This document shows positions 1 through 9,391 of a stretch of 64,000 bases of DNA, piece by piece. The notes beneath the pieces were generated by a model. It searched no databases and was not told the origin of the DNA. It was given only the letters and a program-made list of their open reading frames with translations. Positions within the stretch are counted from its first letter, which is position 1, and every line of letters begins with the position of its first letter. The stretch comes from Maritimibacter fusiformis. GTDB lineage: Bacteria > Pseudomonadota > Alphaproteobacteria > Rhodobacterales > Rhodobacteraceae. The translations under genes and the position numbers were made by a program. The stretch covers positions 372,001 through 436,000 of the forward strand of contig NZ_VSIY01000003.1 in NCBI RefSeq assembly GCF_008086115.1, read 5' to 3'.

Positions 1-1784
1 CGGGCGCCGAGGCGGTGCATCCGGGCTATGGCTTTCTGTCCGAGAACCCGAAATTCGCCCAGGCGCTCGAGGCCGCGGGTGTCGCCTTCGTCGGCCCGCC
101 GGTCGGCGCGATCGAGGCGATGGGCGACAAGATCACCTCGAAGAAACTGGCCCAGGAGGCGGGCGTGTCGACGGTGCCCGGCTACATGGGGCTGATCGAG
201 GATGCCGACGAGGCGGTGCGCATCGCCGGCGAGGTCGGCTATCCGGTGATGATCAAGGCCTCGGCGGGCGGCGGCGGCAAGGGCATGCGGATCGCCTGGA
301 ACGACGACGAATGCCGCGAGGGCTTTCAGTCGTCCAAGAACGAGGCGGCGTCCAGTTTCGGTGACGACCGCATCTTCATCGAGAAATTCGTGACCCAGCC
401 GCGCCACATCGAAATACAGGTTTTGTCCGATTCCCACGGCAATGGCATCTATCTGGGCGAGCGGGAATGTTCGATTCAGAGAAGAAACCAGAAGGTGATC
501 GAAGAGGCGCCCAGCCCGTTCCTCGATGAGAAGACCCGGCGCGCGATGGGCGAACAGGCGGTCGCGCTGGCCCAGGCGGTGGACTATACCAGCGCGGGCA
601 CGGTGGAATTCATCGTCGATGGCGACAAGAATTTCTACTTTCTCGAAATGAACACCCGGCTTCAGGTCGAACACCCGGTGACGGAGCTGATCACCGGCGT
701 CGACCTGGTCGAACAGATGATCCGGGTGGCCAATGGCGAGAAACTGTCGATCAAGCAAAGCGACGTGAAGCTGAACGGCTGGGCGATCGAATCGCGGCTT
801 TATGCCGAAGACCCCTACCGCAACTTCCTGCCCTCGATCGGGCGGCTGACCCGCTACCGCCCGCCCGAAGAGATCGCGCTGGCCGACCACGTGGTGCGCA
901 ACGACACCGGCGTGTTCGAGGGCGGCGAGATCTCGATGTATTACGACCCGATGATCGCCAAGCTGTGCACCTGGGGGCCGGATCGGGGCACCGCGCTTGA
1001 ACACATGCGCAATGCGCTCGATTCGTTCGAGCTTGAGGGGATCGGGCACAACCTGCCGTTCCTGTCCGCCGTGATGGATCATCCGCGCTTTGTCTCGGGC
1101 GACATCACCACCGCCTTTATCGCCGAGGAATACCCCGACGGCTTCGAGGGCGTGACGCTGGACCAGGGCAATCAGCAACGCGTCGCCGCCGCCGTCGCCG
1201 CGATGTTCCGGGTGGCCGAGATCCGGCGCTCGCGCGTCTCGGGCCGGATGGACAACCACGAACGCGTGGTCGGCTCGGACTGGGTGGTGACGCTGCAGGG
1301 CGAGAGCTTCGAAGTCAGGATCGCCGCCGATCCGAAAGGCTCGACCGTGCATTTCATCGACGGCACCGAAATGCGGGTGACCAGCGACTGGACCCCGGGC
1401 GACCCCCTGGCGGTGCTCGATGTGGCGGGCGAGCCGCTGGTGCTGAAGGTCGGCAAGATCGCCGCGGGCTACCGCATCCGCACGCGCGGCGCCGACCTCA
1501 AGGCCTATGTGCGCACCCCGCGGCAGGCGGAACTGGCCACGCTGATGCTGGAAAAGACGCCGCCCGACACGTCGAAGATGCTGCTCTGCCCGATGCCGGG
1601 CCTGGTGGTGAAGATCGACGTCGAGGAGGGCGACGAGGTGCAGGAAGGCCAGGCGCTGTGCACCATCGAGGCGATGAAGATGGAAAACATCCTGCGCGCC
1701 GAGCGGAAGGGCGTGGTCGCGCGCATCACCTGCGAACCCGGCGACAGCCTGGCGGTCGACGAAGTCATCATGGAGTTCGACTAG
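1..1784 (+). CDS. pccA: Propionyl-CoA carboxylase, biotin-carrying alpha subunit (5' truncated by window)
   Basis: ATP-dependent carboxylation of biotin for conversion of propionyl-CoA to (S)-methylmalonyl-CoA, together with a beta subunit (PccB) outside the window. The frame is open from the first bases and reads GAEAVHPGYGFLSEN, an internal biotin-carboxylase motif, so the gene begins left of the window and roughly 75 N-terminal residues are missing. The ATP-grasp glycine loop (SAGGGGKGMRIAW) and the family motif EMNTRLQVEHPVTE are intact. The C-terminal biotinyl domain carries the attachment site EAMKMEN near position 1675. The insert between these domains fits propionyl-CoA rather than acetyl-CoA carboxylase. 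The nearby methylmalonyl-CoA mutase and PccR-type regulator support the propionate assignment. 3-methylcrotonyl-CoA carboxylase alpha is the main alternative and less likely here. Confidence 0.93.
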   Translation, partial: GAEAVHPGYGFLSENPKFAQALEAAGVAFVGPPVGAIEAMGDKITSKKLAQEAGVSTVPGYMGLIEDADEAVRIAGEVGYPVMIKASAGGGGKGMRIAWNDDECREGFQSSKNEAASSFGDDRIFIEKFVTQPRHIEIQVLSDSHGNGIYLGERECSIQRRNQKVIEEAPSPFLDEKTRRAMGEQAVALAQAVDYTSAGTVEFIVDGDKNFYFLEMNTRLQVEHPVTELITGVDLVEQMIRVANGEKLSIKQSDVKLNGWAIESRLYAEDPYRNFLPSIGRLTRYRPPEEIALADHVVRNDTGVFEGGEISMYYDPMIAKLCTWGPDRGTALEHMRNALDSFELEGIGHNLPFLSAVMDHPRFVSGDITTAFIAEEYPDGFEGVTLDQGNQQRVAAAVAAMFRVAEIRRSRVSGRMDNHERVVGSDWVVTLQGESFEVRIAADPKGSTVHFIDGTEMRVTSDWTPGDPLAVLDVAGEPLVLKVGKIAAGYRIRTRGADLKAYVRTPRQAELATLMLEKTPPDTSKMLLCPMPGLVVKIDVEEGDEVQEGQALCTIEAMKMENILRAERKGVVARITCEPGDSLAVDEVIMEFD

Positions 1785-1792
1785 GGCATGGC

Positions 1793-2284
1793 CTATTTCG
1801 CCCGCATATCGCGCAGTTCCTGCTGGCGTTGCGGCATCTTGTCGATTGAACGGGTGATTTCCCGCGTGCTCCAGGGCAAGGGCTTGCGCAGGTATCGCTG
1901 GCCGTCCTTGCCGATCAGCACGAGGTCGAAGCCGCGCGGGCGCAGCGCCTCGCGGATCGGGGATTTGGCGGCCGGGTCGGTGTCTGTGATCACAACCACG
2001 TCGCGTTCGCGCAGATCCTCCGGGCGCTCGCCAAGATACTCCATCTGTTGCACGAATCGCGGGTCGTTCGGGCTGTCGGCAAAGATCACCAGCACCCGTG
2101 CGATATACAGGAACTCGTCCAGAAGCTGCTCGCCGGCCTCCGTGATCACAAGCTCGGTCTCGGGCGAGACCTCCGGCAGGACCTCCGGCAAGATCTCTGG
2201 CGCGGCCTCTGGTGTATCGGCGGCGACAACGGGCGCCGCGACCGTGAACATGGCGGCGGCAACCAGGGCGATGGGTCTGATCAT
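1793..2284 (-). CDS. DUF4174-type secreted protein
   Basis: A 163-residue protein with an N-terminal signal peptide (MIRPIALVAAAMFTVAAPVVA, likely cut after AxA), a Pro/Glu-rich linker (about residues 22-45), then a compact domain. That domain reads ARVLVIFADSPNDPRFVQQM and later LRERDVVVITD and FDLVLIGKDGQ, matching the DUF4174 pattern. DUF4174 has a thioredoxin-like outline but no CxxC is present, and no biochemical function is established. The ATG at 2284 was chosen because GGAG precedes it (AAGGAGAACGC) and a signal peptide follows; the longer upstream frame runs into scpA. It lies antisense between pccA and scpA, with its stop 9 bp from the pccA stop. Expected location is the periplasm. 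Confidence 0.8.
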   Translation of the reverse strand: MIRPIALVAAAMFTVAAPVVAADTPEAAPEILPEVLPEVSPETELVITEAGEQLLDEFLYIARVLVIFADSPNDPRFVQQMEYLGERPEDLRERDVVVITDTDPAAKSPIREALRPRGFDLVLIGKDGQRYLRKPLPWSTREITRSIDKMPQRQQELRDMRAK

Positions 2285-2363
2285 GCGTTCTCCTTCGTCT
2301 TCAATATAGGCGGCGGAGCGACCGGGGCAACGGGCCAGAGCGGCCCAGAGAAAGGAGACCACG

Positions 2364-4493
2364 ATGAGCGACAAGACGGACTGGCAGACGCTCGCGGAAA
2401 AGGAACTGCGCGGGCGGCCTCTGGATGACCTGACCTGGCACACGCCCGAGGGCATCGCGGTCAAGCCGCTCTATACCGAGGACGACGCCGAGGGGCTGGC
2501 GCACATGGGCTCGGTCCCCGGCAAGGCGCCCTTCACCCGCGGCCCCCGTGCCACGATGTATGCCGGCCGGCCCTGGACCATCCGGCAATACGCGGGCTTT
2601 TCCACCGCCGAGGAATCCAACGCCTTCTACCGCAAGGCGCTGGCCGCCGGGCAGCAGGGCGTGTCCGTCGCCTTCGACCTCGCCACCCACCGCGGCTATG
2701 ACAGCGACCATGAGCGCGTCCTGGGCGACGTGGGCAAGGCGGGCGTGGCGATCGATTCGGTCGAGGACATGAAGATCCTGTTCGACGGCATCCCGCTGGA
2801 CCAGGTGTCGGTGTCGATGACGATGAACGGCGCGGTGATCCCGATCCTGGCGAATTTCATCGTCGCGGGCGAGGAACAGGGGCATGAGCGCGCCAAGCTG
2901 TCGGGCACCATCCAGAACGACATCCTCAAGGAATTCATGGTCCGCAACACCTATATCTATCCGCCCGAACCTTCGATGCGGATCGTCTCGGACATCATCG
3001 AGTTCACCTCGACCGACATGCCCCGGTTCAACTCGATCTCGATTTCCGGCTACCACATGCAGGAGGCGGGCGCGAACCTGGTGCAGGAACTGGCCTTCAC
3101 GCTGGCCGACGGGCGCGAATACGTGCGCGCCGCCATCGCGCGCGGGCTGGACGTGGACGCCTTTGCCGGGCGGTTGTCGTTCTTCTTCGCCATCGGCATG
3201 AATTTCTTCATGGAGGCCGCCAAGCTGCGCGCCGCGCGTTTCCTGTGGCACCGGATCATGTCGGAGTTCGAGCCGAAAAAACCCCAGAGCCTGATGCTGC
3301 GCACCCATTGCCAGACCAGCGGAGTGTCGCTGGCCGAACAGGACCCCTACAACAACATCGTGCGCACCGCGTTCGAGGCGATGTCGGCCGCCCTTGGCGG
3401 CACCCAGTCGCTGCACACCAACTCGTTTGACGAGGCGATTGCACTGCCCACCGAGTTCTCGGCCCGGATCGCGCGCAACACCCAGTTGATCCTGCAACAC
3501 GAGACCGGCGTGACCAAGGTGGTCGACCCGCTGGCCGGTTCCTACTACGTCGAGAAACTGACCGCCGACATGATCGAGGAAGCCTGGAAGCTGATCGAGG
3601 AGGTCGACGCGCTCGGCGGCATGACCAAGGCGGTCGCCAGCGGCATGCCCAAGCTGCGCATCGAGGAATCGGCCGCGCGCCGCCAGGCGGCGGTGGACCG
3701 GGGCGACGAGGTGATCGTCGGCGTCAACAGGTTCCGCCCCGAAAGCGCGGATGTGTTCGAGATCCGCGATGTCGACAACGTGTCGGTGCGCGACAGCCAG
3801 ATCGCGCGGCTCAAATCGATCCGCGCCAGCCGCGATCAGGCCGCCTGCGACGCGGCGCTGGCCGCTCTCGAGGCGGCGGCGAAATCGGGCAAAGGCAACC
3901 TTCTCGCTGTCGCGGTCGAAGCCGCGCGGGCGCGTGCAACGGTCGGAGAGATTTCGATGGCAATGGAAAAATCGTTCGGCCGTCACCGGGCCGAGGTCAA
4001 GACCCTGGCCGGCGTCTACGGCGCGGCCTACGAGGGCGACGAAGGCTTCGCCGCGATCCAGGCGGATGTCGAGAAATTCGCCGAGGAAGAAGGCCGCCGC
4101 CCGCGGATGCTGGTGGTCAAGATGGGCCAGGACGGGCATGACCGCGGCGCCAAGGTGATCGCCACCGCCTTTGCCGATATCGGCTTTGACGTGGACGTGG
4201 GCCCCTTGTTCCAGACCCCGGAAGAGGCCGCGCAGGATGCCGTCGACAACGACGTGCACGTGATCGGCATCTCGTCGCAGGCTGCCGGTCACAAGACCCT
4301 GGCGCCCAAGCTGATCGAGGCGCTGAAGGCGCAGGGGGCCGAGGATATTCTGGTGATCTGCGGCGGGGTGATCCCGCAGCAGGATTACGATTTCCTCAAG
4401 AAGGCGGGGGTCAAGGCGATCTTCGGGCCGGGCACCAACATTCCCGAGGCCGCGAAGGACATTCTCAGGCTGATCCGCGCGACCCATCGTTAG
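2364..4493 (+). CDS. scpA: Methylmalonyl-CoA mutase, single-chain, B12-dependent
   Basis: Adenosylcobalamin-dependent isomerisation of (R)-methylmalonyl-CoA to succinyl-CoA. At 709 residues it matches the large catalytic subunit of the family. The TIM-barrel substrate domain (about residues 40-530) contains the family signature [14 protein letters not shown]. The C-terminal B12 domain (about 580-705) contains the base-off ligand motif DGHDRG around residue 591, followed by GISSQAAGH and VICGGVIP. The start is set by a good ribosome-binding site (AAAGGAG, 9 bp upstream). No separate small MutA-type subunit is seen, so the enzyme is probably a homodimer. With pccA just upstream it completes propionyl-CoA assimilation, which also serves the ethylmalonyl-CoA pathway in this bacterial group. 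Confidence 0.95.
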   Translation: MSDKTDWQTLAEKELRGRPLDDLTWHTPEGIAVKPLYTEDDAEGLAHMGSVPGKAPFTRGPRATMYAGRPWTIRQYAGFSTAEESNAFYRKALAAGQQGVSVAFDLATHRGYDSDHERVLGDVGKAGVAIDSVEDMKILFDGIPLDQVSVSMTMNGAVIPILANFIVAGEEQGHERAKLSGTIQNDILKEFMVRNTYIYPPEPSMRIVSDIIEFTSTDMPRFNSISISGYHMQEAGANLVQELAFTLADGREYVRAAIARGLDVDAFAGRLSFFFAIGMNFFMEAAKLRAARFLWHRIMSEFEPKKPQSLMLRTHCQTSGVSLAEQDPYNNIVRTAFEAMSAALGGTQSLHTNSFDEAIALPTEFSARIARNTQLILQHETGVTKVVDPLAGSYYVEKLTADMIEEAWKLIEEVDALGGMTKAVASGMPKLRIEESAARRQAAVDRGDEVIVGVNRFRPESADVFEIRDVDNVSVRDSQIARLKSIRASRDQAACDAALAALEAAAKSGKGNLLAVAVEAARARATVGEISMAMEKSFGRHRAEVKTLAGVYGAAYEGDEGFAAIQADVEKFAEEEGRRPRMLVVKMGQDGHDRGAKVIATAFADIGFDVDVGPLFQTPEEAAQDAVDNDVHVIGISSQAAGHKTLAPKLIEALKAQGAEDILVICGGVIPQQDYDFLKKAGVKAIFGPGTNIPEAAKDILRLIRATHR

Positions 4494-4498
4494 GGGCG

Positions 4499-4518
4499 GC
4501 CCCGGCGCGCGCCGGGGC
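4499..4518 (+). terminator. GC-rich perfect palindrome after scpA
   Basis: GCCCCGGCGCGCGCCGGGGC is a perfect 20-base palindrome starting 6 bp after the scpA stop. A second GC-rich inverted repeat follows at about 4523-4542. There is no T-tract, so it would be a Rho-assisted or RNA-stability hairpin rather than a classical intrinsic terminator. Confidence 0.4.
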
Positions 4519-4640
4519 GGATCGCCCGCGCGCGCGGGCGCGCAATTCCCCGAACCTCCCGCCCCGCCCCGGCGGCCAATCAGACCTTCCGCCGCCGGTT
4601 AATTCTCGTCCTGATGCACAAGTTCCTGTAGAACCACGCC

Positions 4641-5324
4641 ATGTCGATTTGGACCCGCATCACCGACGCCCTGTCCGCGCTCAGTTCCGGCGAAAGCCTG
4701 GGCGAGGTGTTCTCGCGTCTGCGCACCCCGCCGGAACGCTCGGCGGCCTTTGCCATCGCGGTGATCGCGCTGGGGGCCAAGATGGCCAAGGCCGATGGCC
4801 ACGTCACCCGCGACGAGGTTTCAGCCTTCCGCGAGGTCTTTACCATTCCCGAGGCCGACGAGCGCCACGCGGCGGGCGTCTACAACCGGGCGCGTCAGGA
4901 CATCGCCGGGTTCGAGCTTTACGCCGAAAAGATCGTGGCGCTGTTCGGCACCGGCCACCCGGCGCTGTGCGACCTGATGGAGGGGCTGTTCTACATCGCG
5001 GTCGCGGACGGCGAATACCACCCCGCCGAGGATGATTTCCTGTCGCGCGTCGCGGCCATTTTCGGCATCGACGAGCGCCGCTTTCGCACGCTTCGCGCAC
5101 GCTTCGTGGTCGATGCCGAACCCGATCCCTACGCGGTGCTCGGCGTCGCCCCGGATGCCCCGATCGACGAGATCCGCGCCGCCTGGCGGGCCGAGGTGCG
5201 GGCCAGCCACCCCGACCAGCTGGCCGCGCGCGGCGTGCCGGAAGAGGCCGTCAGCCTGGCCGAGAAACACCTGATCGCGGTCAACCGGGCCTGGAAGGAA
5301 ATCCAGGCGGAGCGCGCCGCCTGA
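4641..5324 (+). CDS. DjlA-like TerB/J-domain co-chaperone
   Basis: A 227-residue protein with two domains. The N-terminal half (about 30-150) is a helical TerB-like domain with KMAKADGHVTRDEV and, in a second repeat, YIAVADGEYHPAEDDFL, the acidic motifs typical of the fold. The C-terminal part (about 158-225) is a J domain: DPYAVLGV, then the invariant HPD in ASHPDQLA, which should stimulate an Hsp70 (DnaK). The domain order matches DjlA, but the N-terminal transmembrane anchor of E. coli DjlA is not evident, so it may be soluble. No strong ribosome-binding site precedes the ATG at 4641. It stands between the propionate genes and their regulator, and nothing indicates a role in propionate metabolism. 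Confidence 0.82.
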   Translation: MSIWTRITDALSALSSGESLGEVFSRLRTPPERSAAFAIAVIALGAKMAKADGHVTRDEVSAFREVFTIPEADERHAAGVYNRARQDIAGFELYAEKIVALFGTGHPALCDLMEGLFYIAVADGEYHPAEDDFLSRVAAIFGIDERRFRTLRARFVVDAEPDPYAVLGVAPDAPIDEIRAAWRAEVRASHPDQLAARGVPEEAVSLAEKHLIAVNRAWKEIQAERAA

Positions 5325-5349
5325 GCGCAAACCGGGCTGGACGCAGGTC

Positions 5350-5379
5350 TTTGCAAAATGTAACGATGCCCTTTGCAAA
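5350..5379 (+). promoter_or_regulatory. PccR/ScfR-type operator (two TTTGCAAA half sites)
   Basis: Two perfect TTTGCAAA palindromes occur at 5350-5357 and 5372-5379, the second ending 12 bp before the regulator's ATG. TTTGCAAA pairs are the described binding element of Rhodobacter sphaeroides PccR, a short-chain fatty acyl-CoA responsive regulator of propionyl-CoA carboxylase. As I recall the pccB operator has a 4-nt spacer; here the spacer is 14 nt. The position implies autoregulation by occlusion of the promoter or start region. Confidence 0.75.
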
Positions 5380-5391
5380 GAGGGCAATCGG

Positions 5392-6783
5392 ATGGCGACA
5401 CAGAAACTCTACGCCGGGGTCAAGCTCAGGGAAACCCGGGTGCGGCTGGGGCTGACGCAAAAGGCGTTTGCCGAGAAGCTGGGCGTCAGCCTGCCCTATC
5501 TCAACCAGATGGAAAACAACAACCGCCCGGTCTCGACCGGGGTGGTGCTGGCGCTGGCGCAGGAGTTCGGTTTCGACGTGGCCGAGTTGTCGACCGGCGA
5601 CGCCGAGCGGCTGGTCACCGACATGCGCGAGGCGCTGGCCGACCCGGTCTTCGCCGACGGCGCCCCGCCGGTCGCCGATCTCAGGCTGGTGGCATCGAAC
5701 GCACCGGCGCTGGCGCGGGCCTTTCTGGAGCTGCACCGGGCCTATCGCCAGGGCCACGAACGGCTGGCGTCGCTGGACGAGGCACTGGGGCGCGAAGGCT
5801 CGTCGGTGCAGGCCAGTCCCTGGGAAGAGGTGCGCGACTTCTTTCACTATTGCGACAATTACATCGACGCAATCGACCATGCGGCCGAAAGATTTGCACA
5901 AAACGGACAACCCGAGGAAACCGCCCTCGCCCGGCTGGACGCCATGGGCATCCGGGTCGAGGCGCGCGAATCGGATCGCCTGCGCGGGCTGGACCGCGAG
6001 GCGGGGCGCCTGACACTGTCGGCCTATGCCCCGGCCTCGACCCGGCGTTTTCAGCTTTTGCACCAGGTCGCGCTGCTCACCCAGAACGACCTGCTCGAGG
6101 CCACGCTCGACCTGGCCCGGTTCCAGTCGGACGCGGCGCGCGGCATCGCCAAGATCGGGTTGGCCAACTACTTCGCCGGTGCCGCGCTTTTGCCCTATGC
6201 CCGATTTCTCGACGCCGCCCGCGACACCCGCCACGACCTTGAACGCCTGTCGGACATGTTCGGCGCCTCGATCGAGCAGGTGGCGCACCGGCTGTCGACC
6301 ATGCAGCGCCCCGGCGCCAAGGGGGTTCCGTTCTTTTTCGTGCGCGTCGACCAGGCCGGCACGATCACCAAGCGCCACTCGGCCACACGCCTGCAATTCG
6401 CCCGCTATGGCGGCGCCTGCCCCTTGTGGAACGTCCACCGCGCCTTCGAGACCCCCGGCCAGTTCCTGCGCCAGATGGCGCAGACGCCGGACGGGGTGCG
6501 CTATTTCTGCCTGGCGCGCGACGTGACCAAATCGGGCGGCAGTTTCACCGCCCCGGTGCGCCGCTATGCCATCGGGCTGGGCTGCGAGATCAAGCACGCG
6601 CGCCAACTGGTCTATGCCGACGGGCTGGACACCACCAACGCCGCCGCGTTCGAGCCGATCGGCATTTCCTGCCGGATCTGCGAACGCGCCAACTGCCACC
6701 AGCGCTCGGTCCCGCCGCTGGAACGCAAGCTGGCCATCGACCCCGACGCGCGCGGCGTGCTGCCCTACGAGATCGAGCGCTGA
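5392..6783 (+). CDS. pccR: ScfR-family (PccR-like) XRE transcriptional regulator of propionyl-CoA metabolism
   Basis: A 463-residue regulator. Residues about 8-65 form an XRE helix-turn-helix (LTQKAFAEKLGVSLPYLNQ). The middle matches the IrrE/DUF955-like region but the metallopeptidase HExxH is absent (FQLLHQVALL instead), so it should be a ligand-sensing rather than proteolytic domain. The C-terminal DUF2083-like region ends with a conserved cysteine cluster (CRICERANC). The architecture matches short-chain fatty acyl-CoA regulators such as PccR, RamB and MccR. The context beside scpA and pccA and the TTTGCAAA pair upstream favour PccR, so propionyl-CoA is the probable effector. The symbol is by inference from context; other ScfR subgroups control glyoxylate-cycle or methylcitrate genes. 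Confidence 0.85.
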   Translation: MATQKLYAGVKLRETRVRLGLTQKAFAEKLGVSLPYLNQMENNNRPVSTGVVLALAQEFGFDVAELSTGDAERLVTDMREALADPVFADGAPPVADLRLVASNAPALARAFLELHRAYRQGHERLASLDEALGREGSSVQASPWEEVRDFFHYCDNYIDAIDHAAERFAQNGQPEETALARLDAMGIRVEARESDRLRGLDREAGRLTLSAYAPASTRRFQLLHQVALLTQNDLLEATLDLARFQSDAARGIAKIGLANYFAGAALLPYARFLDAARDTRHDLERLSDMFGASIEQVAHRLSTMQRPGAKGVPFFFVRVDQAGTITKRHSATRLQFARYGGACPLWNVHRAFETPGQFLRQMAQTPDGVRYFCLARDVTKSGGSFTAPVRRYAIGLGCEIKHARQLVYADGLDTTNAAAFEPIGISCRICERANCHQRSVPPLERKLAIDPDARGVLPYEIER

Positions 6784-6839
6784 GCCCCTTCCGGGCCGCC
6801 TGAAAACCGCCTAACCTGCCGGAAAACAGGGAGACGCCC

Positions 6840-7319
6840 ATGGAACTGACCGGAACCACGCTGATCGCCGCCGACCGCGAAACGGTCTGGACCCATCTCA
6901 ATTCCCCCGAAACGCTCGCCGCCTGCATTCCCGGCTGCCAGGAATTGACCGGCTCGCCCGATGGCGGCTTTGAAGCCGTGGTGAAACAGAAGGTCGGCCC
7001 GGTCAGCGCGACCTTCAAGGGCCAGGTCACCCTCACCGATGTCGTGGCGCCGGAAAGCTACACGATCAACGGCGAGGGCAAGGGCGGCGTCGCGGGTTTT
7101 GCCAAAGGCGCGGCCAAGGTTCGCCTGACCGAGACCGAGGACGGCACCGAGCTGACCTACGAGGTAGAGGCGCGGGTCGGCGGCAAGCTGGCCCAGCTTG
7201 GCAACCGCATCATCCACGGCTTTGCCCGCAAGACGGTCGACGCCTTTTTCGAGCGTTTCCGGGCCGAGGTCGAAGGCCCCACCGCGGACGGCGATCAGGC
7301 CGCCGACAGTATCCGGTAA
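6840..7319 (+). CDS. CoxG-like SRPBCC-fold protein
   Basis: A 159-residue protein of the carbon monoxide dehydrogenase subunit G (CoxG) family. It begins MELTGTTLIAADRETVW, contains CIPGCQELTG, and ends in a long helix typical of the START/SRPBCC hydrophobic-cavity fold. No coxMSL genes are nearby. Such orphan CoxG-like proteins are common in alphaproteobacteria and their role is unclear; a link to aerobic CO oxidation cannot be inferred from position. Its 3' end overlaps the converging DUF465 gene by 25 bp. A GGGAG ribosome-binding site lies 5 bp before the ATG. Confidence 0.83.
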   Translation: MELTGTTLIAADRETVWTHLNSPETLAACIPGCQELTGSPDGGFEAVVKQKVGPVSATFKGQVTLTDVVAPESYTINGEGKGGVAGFAKGAAKVRLTETEDGTELTYEVEARVGGKLAQLGNRIIHGFARKTVDAFFERFRAEVEGPTADGDQAADSIR

Positions 7320-7534
7320 ATCTCGTCCTTGAGGGCCGCGCGCTTCTTGCGCAGGTCTTCCTCGTGGAACTGGTCGGTCGGCTCGAGGTTGGTCTCGGCG
7401 CGGTAAACCGCCGTGTTCACGTCGTGGTAGTCGTCGTAGAGCTTGGCGAAATGGTCGTCGCTCTGCTTCAACTCGACCATCTTGCCGGCGAATTCGGGGA
7501 ATTCCTCGGGCAATTCATGCGGTGTGTGCGACAT
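7295..7534 (-). CDS. YdcH/DUF465 small coiled-coil protein
   Basis: A 79-residue protein (MSHTPHELPEEFPE...) with the DUF465 pattern: an N-terminal helical segment with HFAKLYDDYHDVN and a C-terminal helix with LRKKRAALKDEIYRILSA. Members are small all-helical proteins of unknown function. The start at 7534 is set by AAGGAG 9 bp upstream; the longer frame adds a non-homologous leader. Its last 25 bp overlap the 3' end of the CoxG-like gene on the opposite strand. Confidence 0.85.
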   Translation of the reverse strand: MSHTPHELPEEFPEFAGKMVELKQSDDHFAKLYDDYHDVNTAVYRAETNLEPTDQFHEEDLRKKRAALKDEIYRILSAA

Positions 7535-7625
7535 CGGATCGTCTCCTTCATTGCGGGTCGCAGCGAGCCTAGGAAACCCCGGCACGCGCGACCTTGACCC
7601 GGATCAAACCAAACCGCGAATTCCG

Positions 7626-9278
7626 CTAGCGTTGCGCCCCGGCCCAATCCGGGTGCACCCACGGCGCGCGGTTGTCGCGGGGCAGTGGATCGCGGCCCAG
7701 GATGTGATCGGCGGCCTTTTCGCCCACCATGATCGACGGCGCGTTGGTGTTGCCGTTGGTGATGCGCGGAAAGATCGACGAATCGGCCACCCGCAACCCT
7801 TCGACCCCGATCACCCGGCATTCGGGGTCGACCACCGCGCCCGGATCGTCTGCCCGCCCCATCCGTGCCGTGCCGCAGGGGTGGTAGGCGCTTTCGGCAT
7901 GTTCGCGCACGAAATCGTCAAGCGCCGCGTCCGATTGCGCCGCCGCCCCCGGCTGGATCTCGTGCTTGACGTGTTCGGCCAGCGCCGGTTGGGCGAAAAC
8001 CTCGCGCGTCAGGCGCAGCGCCTTGCGCCAGTCGCGCCAATCCTCGTCATGGCTCATGTAGTTGAAGGCGATCTTCGGCGCCTCTTCGGGATCGGCGGAG
8101 GCCAGCGTCACCGCCCCGCGCGAGGCCGACCGCATCGGCCCGACATGGGCCTGAAAGCCGTGGCCCTCGGCCGCCGTCTTGCCGTCATAGCGCACCGCGA
8201 TGGGCAGGAAGTGGAACTGGATGTCGGGGTATTCGACACCCGCATCCGAGCGGATGAAGGCAGCGCTTTCAAACTGGTTCGACGCCCCCAGCCCGGTCTT
8301 GGTGACAAGCCATTGCGCCCCGATCAGCGCCTTGCCCGCAAGGTTCCAGTAGCGATAGAGCGTGATCGGTTTCGCCGCCGCGAACTGCACGTAGACCTCG
8401 AGGTGGTCCTGCAGGTTCTGCCCGACGCCGGGGCGGTCGACGATCACCTCGACGCCGTGCTCGGCCAGATGCGCCGCCGGGCCGATCCCCGACAGCATCA
8501 GGAGTTTCGGCGTGTTGATCGAACTGGCGGCAAGGATCACCTCGCGGCCCGCCCGGATCACCTCGGTGCGCCCGCCGCGCCCGATCTCGACGCCGACCGC
8601 GCGCCCGTCCTCGATCACCACGCGGCGCGCCAGCCCGTGCACCAGCCGGCAGTTGGGCCGGCGCAACGCCGGGCGCAGATAGGCATTGGCCGTCGACCAG
8701 CGCCGCCCCTGCCACACCGTCATGTCGAAGGCGCCAAACCCTTCCTGCTGTTCGCCGTTGTAATCGGCGATCTCGGGATAGCCCGCCTGCCGCCCGGCCT
8801 CGACAAAGGCGTGATGCAGCGGGTGTTCCTGCGGCGCGCGGCGCACATGCAGCGGGCCATCCGTGCCGCGCCAGGATGACGCCTGCGGCCCGTGCCAATG
8901 CTCCATGCGTTTGAAATAGGGCAGCACATCTGCATAGGCCCAACCCTGCGCGCCCTGGTCCGCCCAATGGTCGAAATCGCGCCCGTGGCCGCGCACGTAG
9001 ACCATGCCGTTGATCGAGGACGACCCGCCGATCACCTTGCCGCGCGGCACCACCATGCGGCGGCCATTCAGGTGCGGCTCGGGTTCGGACATGAAGCCCC
9101 AGTCATAGCGGCGCATGTTCATCGGGTAACTCAGCGCCGCCGGCATCTGGATGAAAGGGCCGATATCGGTGCCACCGAACTCGATCACGATGACCGAGGC
9201 GCCCGCCTCCGACAGCCGGTAGCCCAGCGCGGCCCCGGCGCTGCCCGATCCGACGATGACGTAGTCAGCCTGCATCAT
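7626..9278 (-). CDS. betA: Choline dehydrogenase (GMC oxidoreductase)
   Basis: FAD-dependent oxidation of choline to betaine aldehyde, feeding electrons to the respiratory chain. At 550 residues it is the usual BetA size. The N-terminal dinucleotide fold reads [17 protein letters not shown]; the GMC signature [15 protein letters not shown] lies at about residues 80-95; the C-terminal active-site histidine region is [12 protein letters not shown], followed by [17 protein letters not shown]. Two adjacent ATGs occur (9278 and 9275) and the first is given. It is downstream of betB on the same strand with 113 bp between them, so it probably belongs to the betIBA transcript. Confidence 0.94.
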   Translation of the reverse strand: MMQADYVIVGSGSAGAALGYRLSEAGASVIVIEFGGTDIGPFIQMPAALSYPMNMRRYDWGFMSEPEPHLNGRRMVVPRGKVIGGSSSINGMVYVRGHGRDFDHWADQGAQGWAYADVLPYFKRMEHWHGPQASSWRGTDGPLHVRRAPQEHPLHHAFVEAGRQAGYPEIADYNGEQQEGFGAFDMTVWQGRRWSTANAYLRPALRRPNCRLVHGLARRVVIEDGRAVGVEIGRGGRTEVIRAGREVILAASSINTPKLLMLSGIGPAAHLAEHGVEVIVDRPGVGQNLQDHLEVYVQFAAAKPITLYRYWNLAGKALIGAQWLVTKTGLGASNQFESAAFIRSDAGVEYPDIQFHFLPIAVRYDGKTAAEGHGFQAHVGPMRSASRGAVTLASADPEEAPKIAFNYMSHDEDWRDWRKALRLTREVFAQPALAEHVKHEIQPGAAAQSDAALDDFVREHAESAYHPCGTARMGRADDPGAVVDPECRVIGVEGLRVADSSIFPRITNGNTNAPSIMVGEKAADHILGRDPLPRDNRAPWVHPDWAGAQR

Positions 9279-9301
9279 TGAACCCCATCGCACGGCGGCA
9301 C

Positions 9302-9318
9302 GTCGGGCAGCGCCCGAC
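9302..9318 (-). other. Intercistronic hairpin between betB and betA
   Basis: A perfect 7-bp stem (GTCGGGC / GCCCGAC) with a 3-nt loop sits in the 113-bp betB-betA gap, beside a second GC-rich inverted repeat (CCGCCC-CCA-CGGGCGG). There is no T-tract, so it is more likely an RNA-stability or processing element than a terminator. Confidence 0.35.
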
Positions 9319-9391
9319 CGCCCCCACGGGCGGGCGCTTCTCGCCCACCCGCGGCCGGGCACTCCCCGGCTCATTCAGCGTGAAAAGCCCA

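Noticed and set aside
2301..4487. 728-residue open frame on the minus strand opposite scpA
   Set aside because: It is the antisense shadow of a GC-rich gene, with His/Arg/Gly-biased sequence and no motif; methylmalonyl-CoA mutase on the plus strand is unambiguous.
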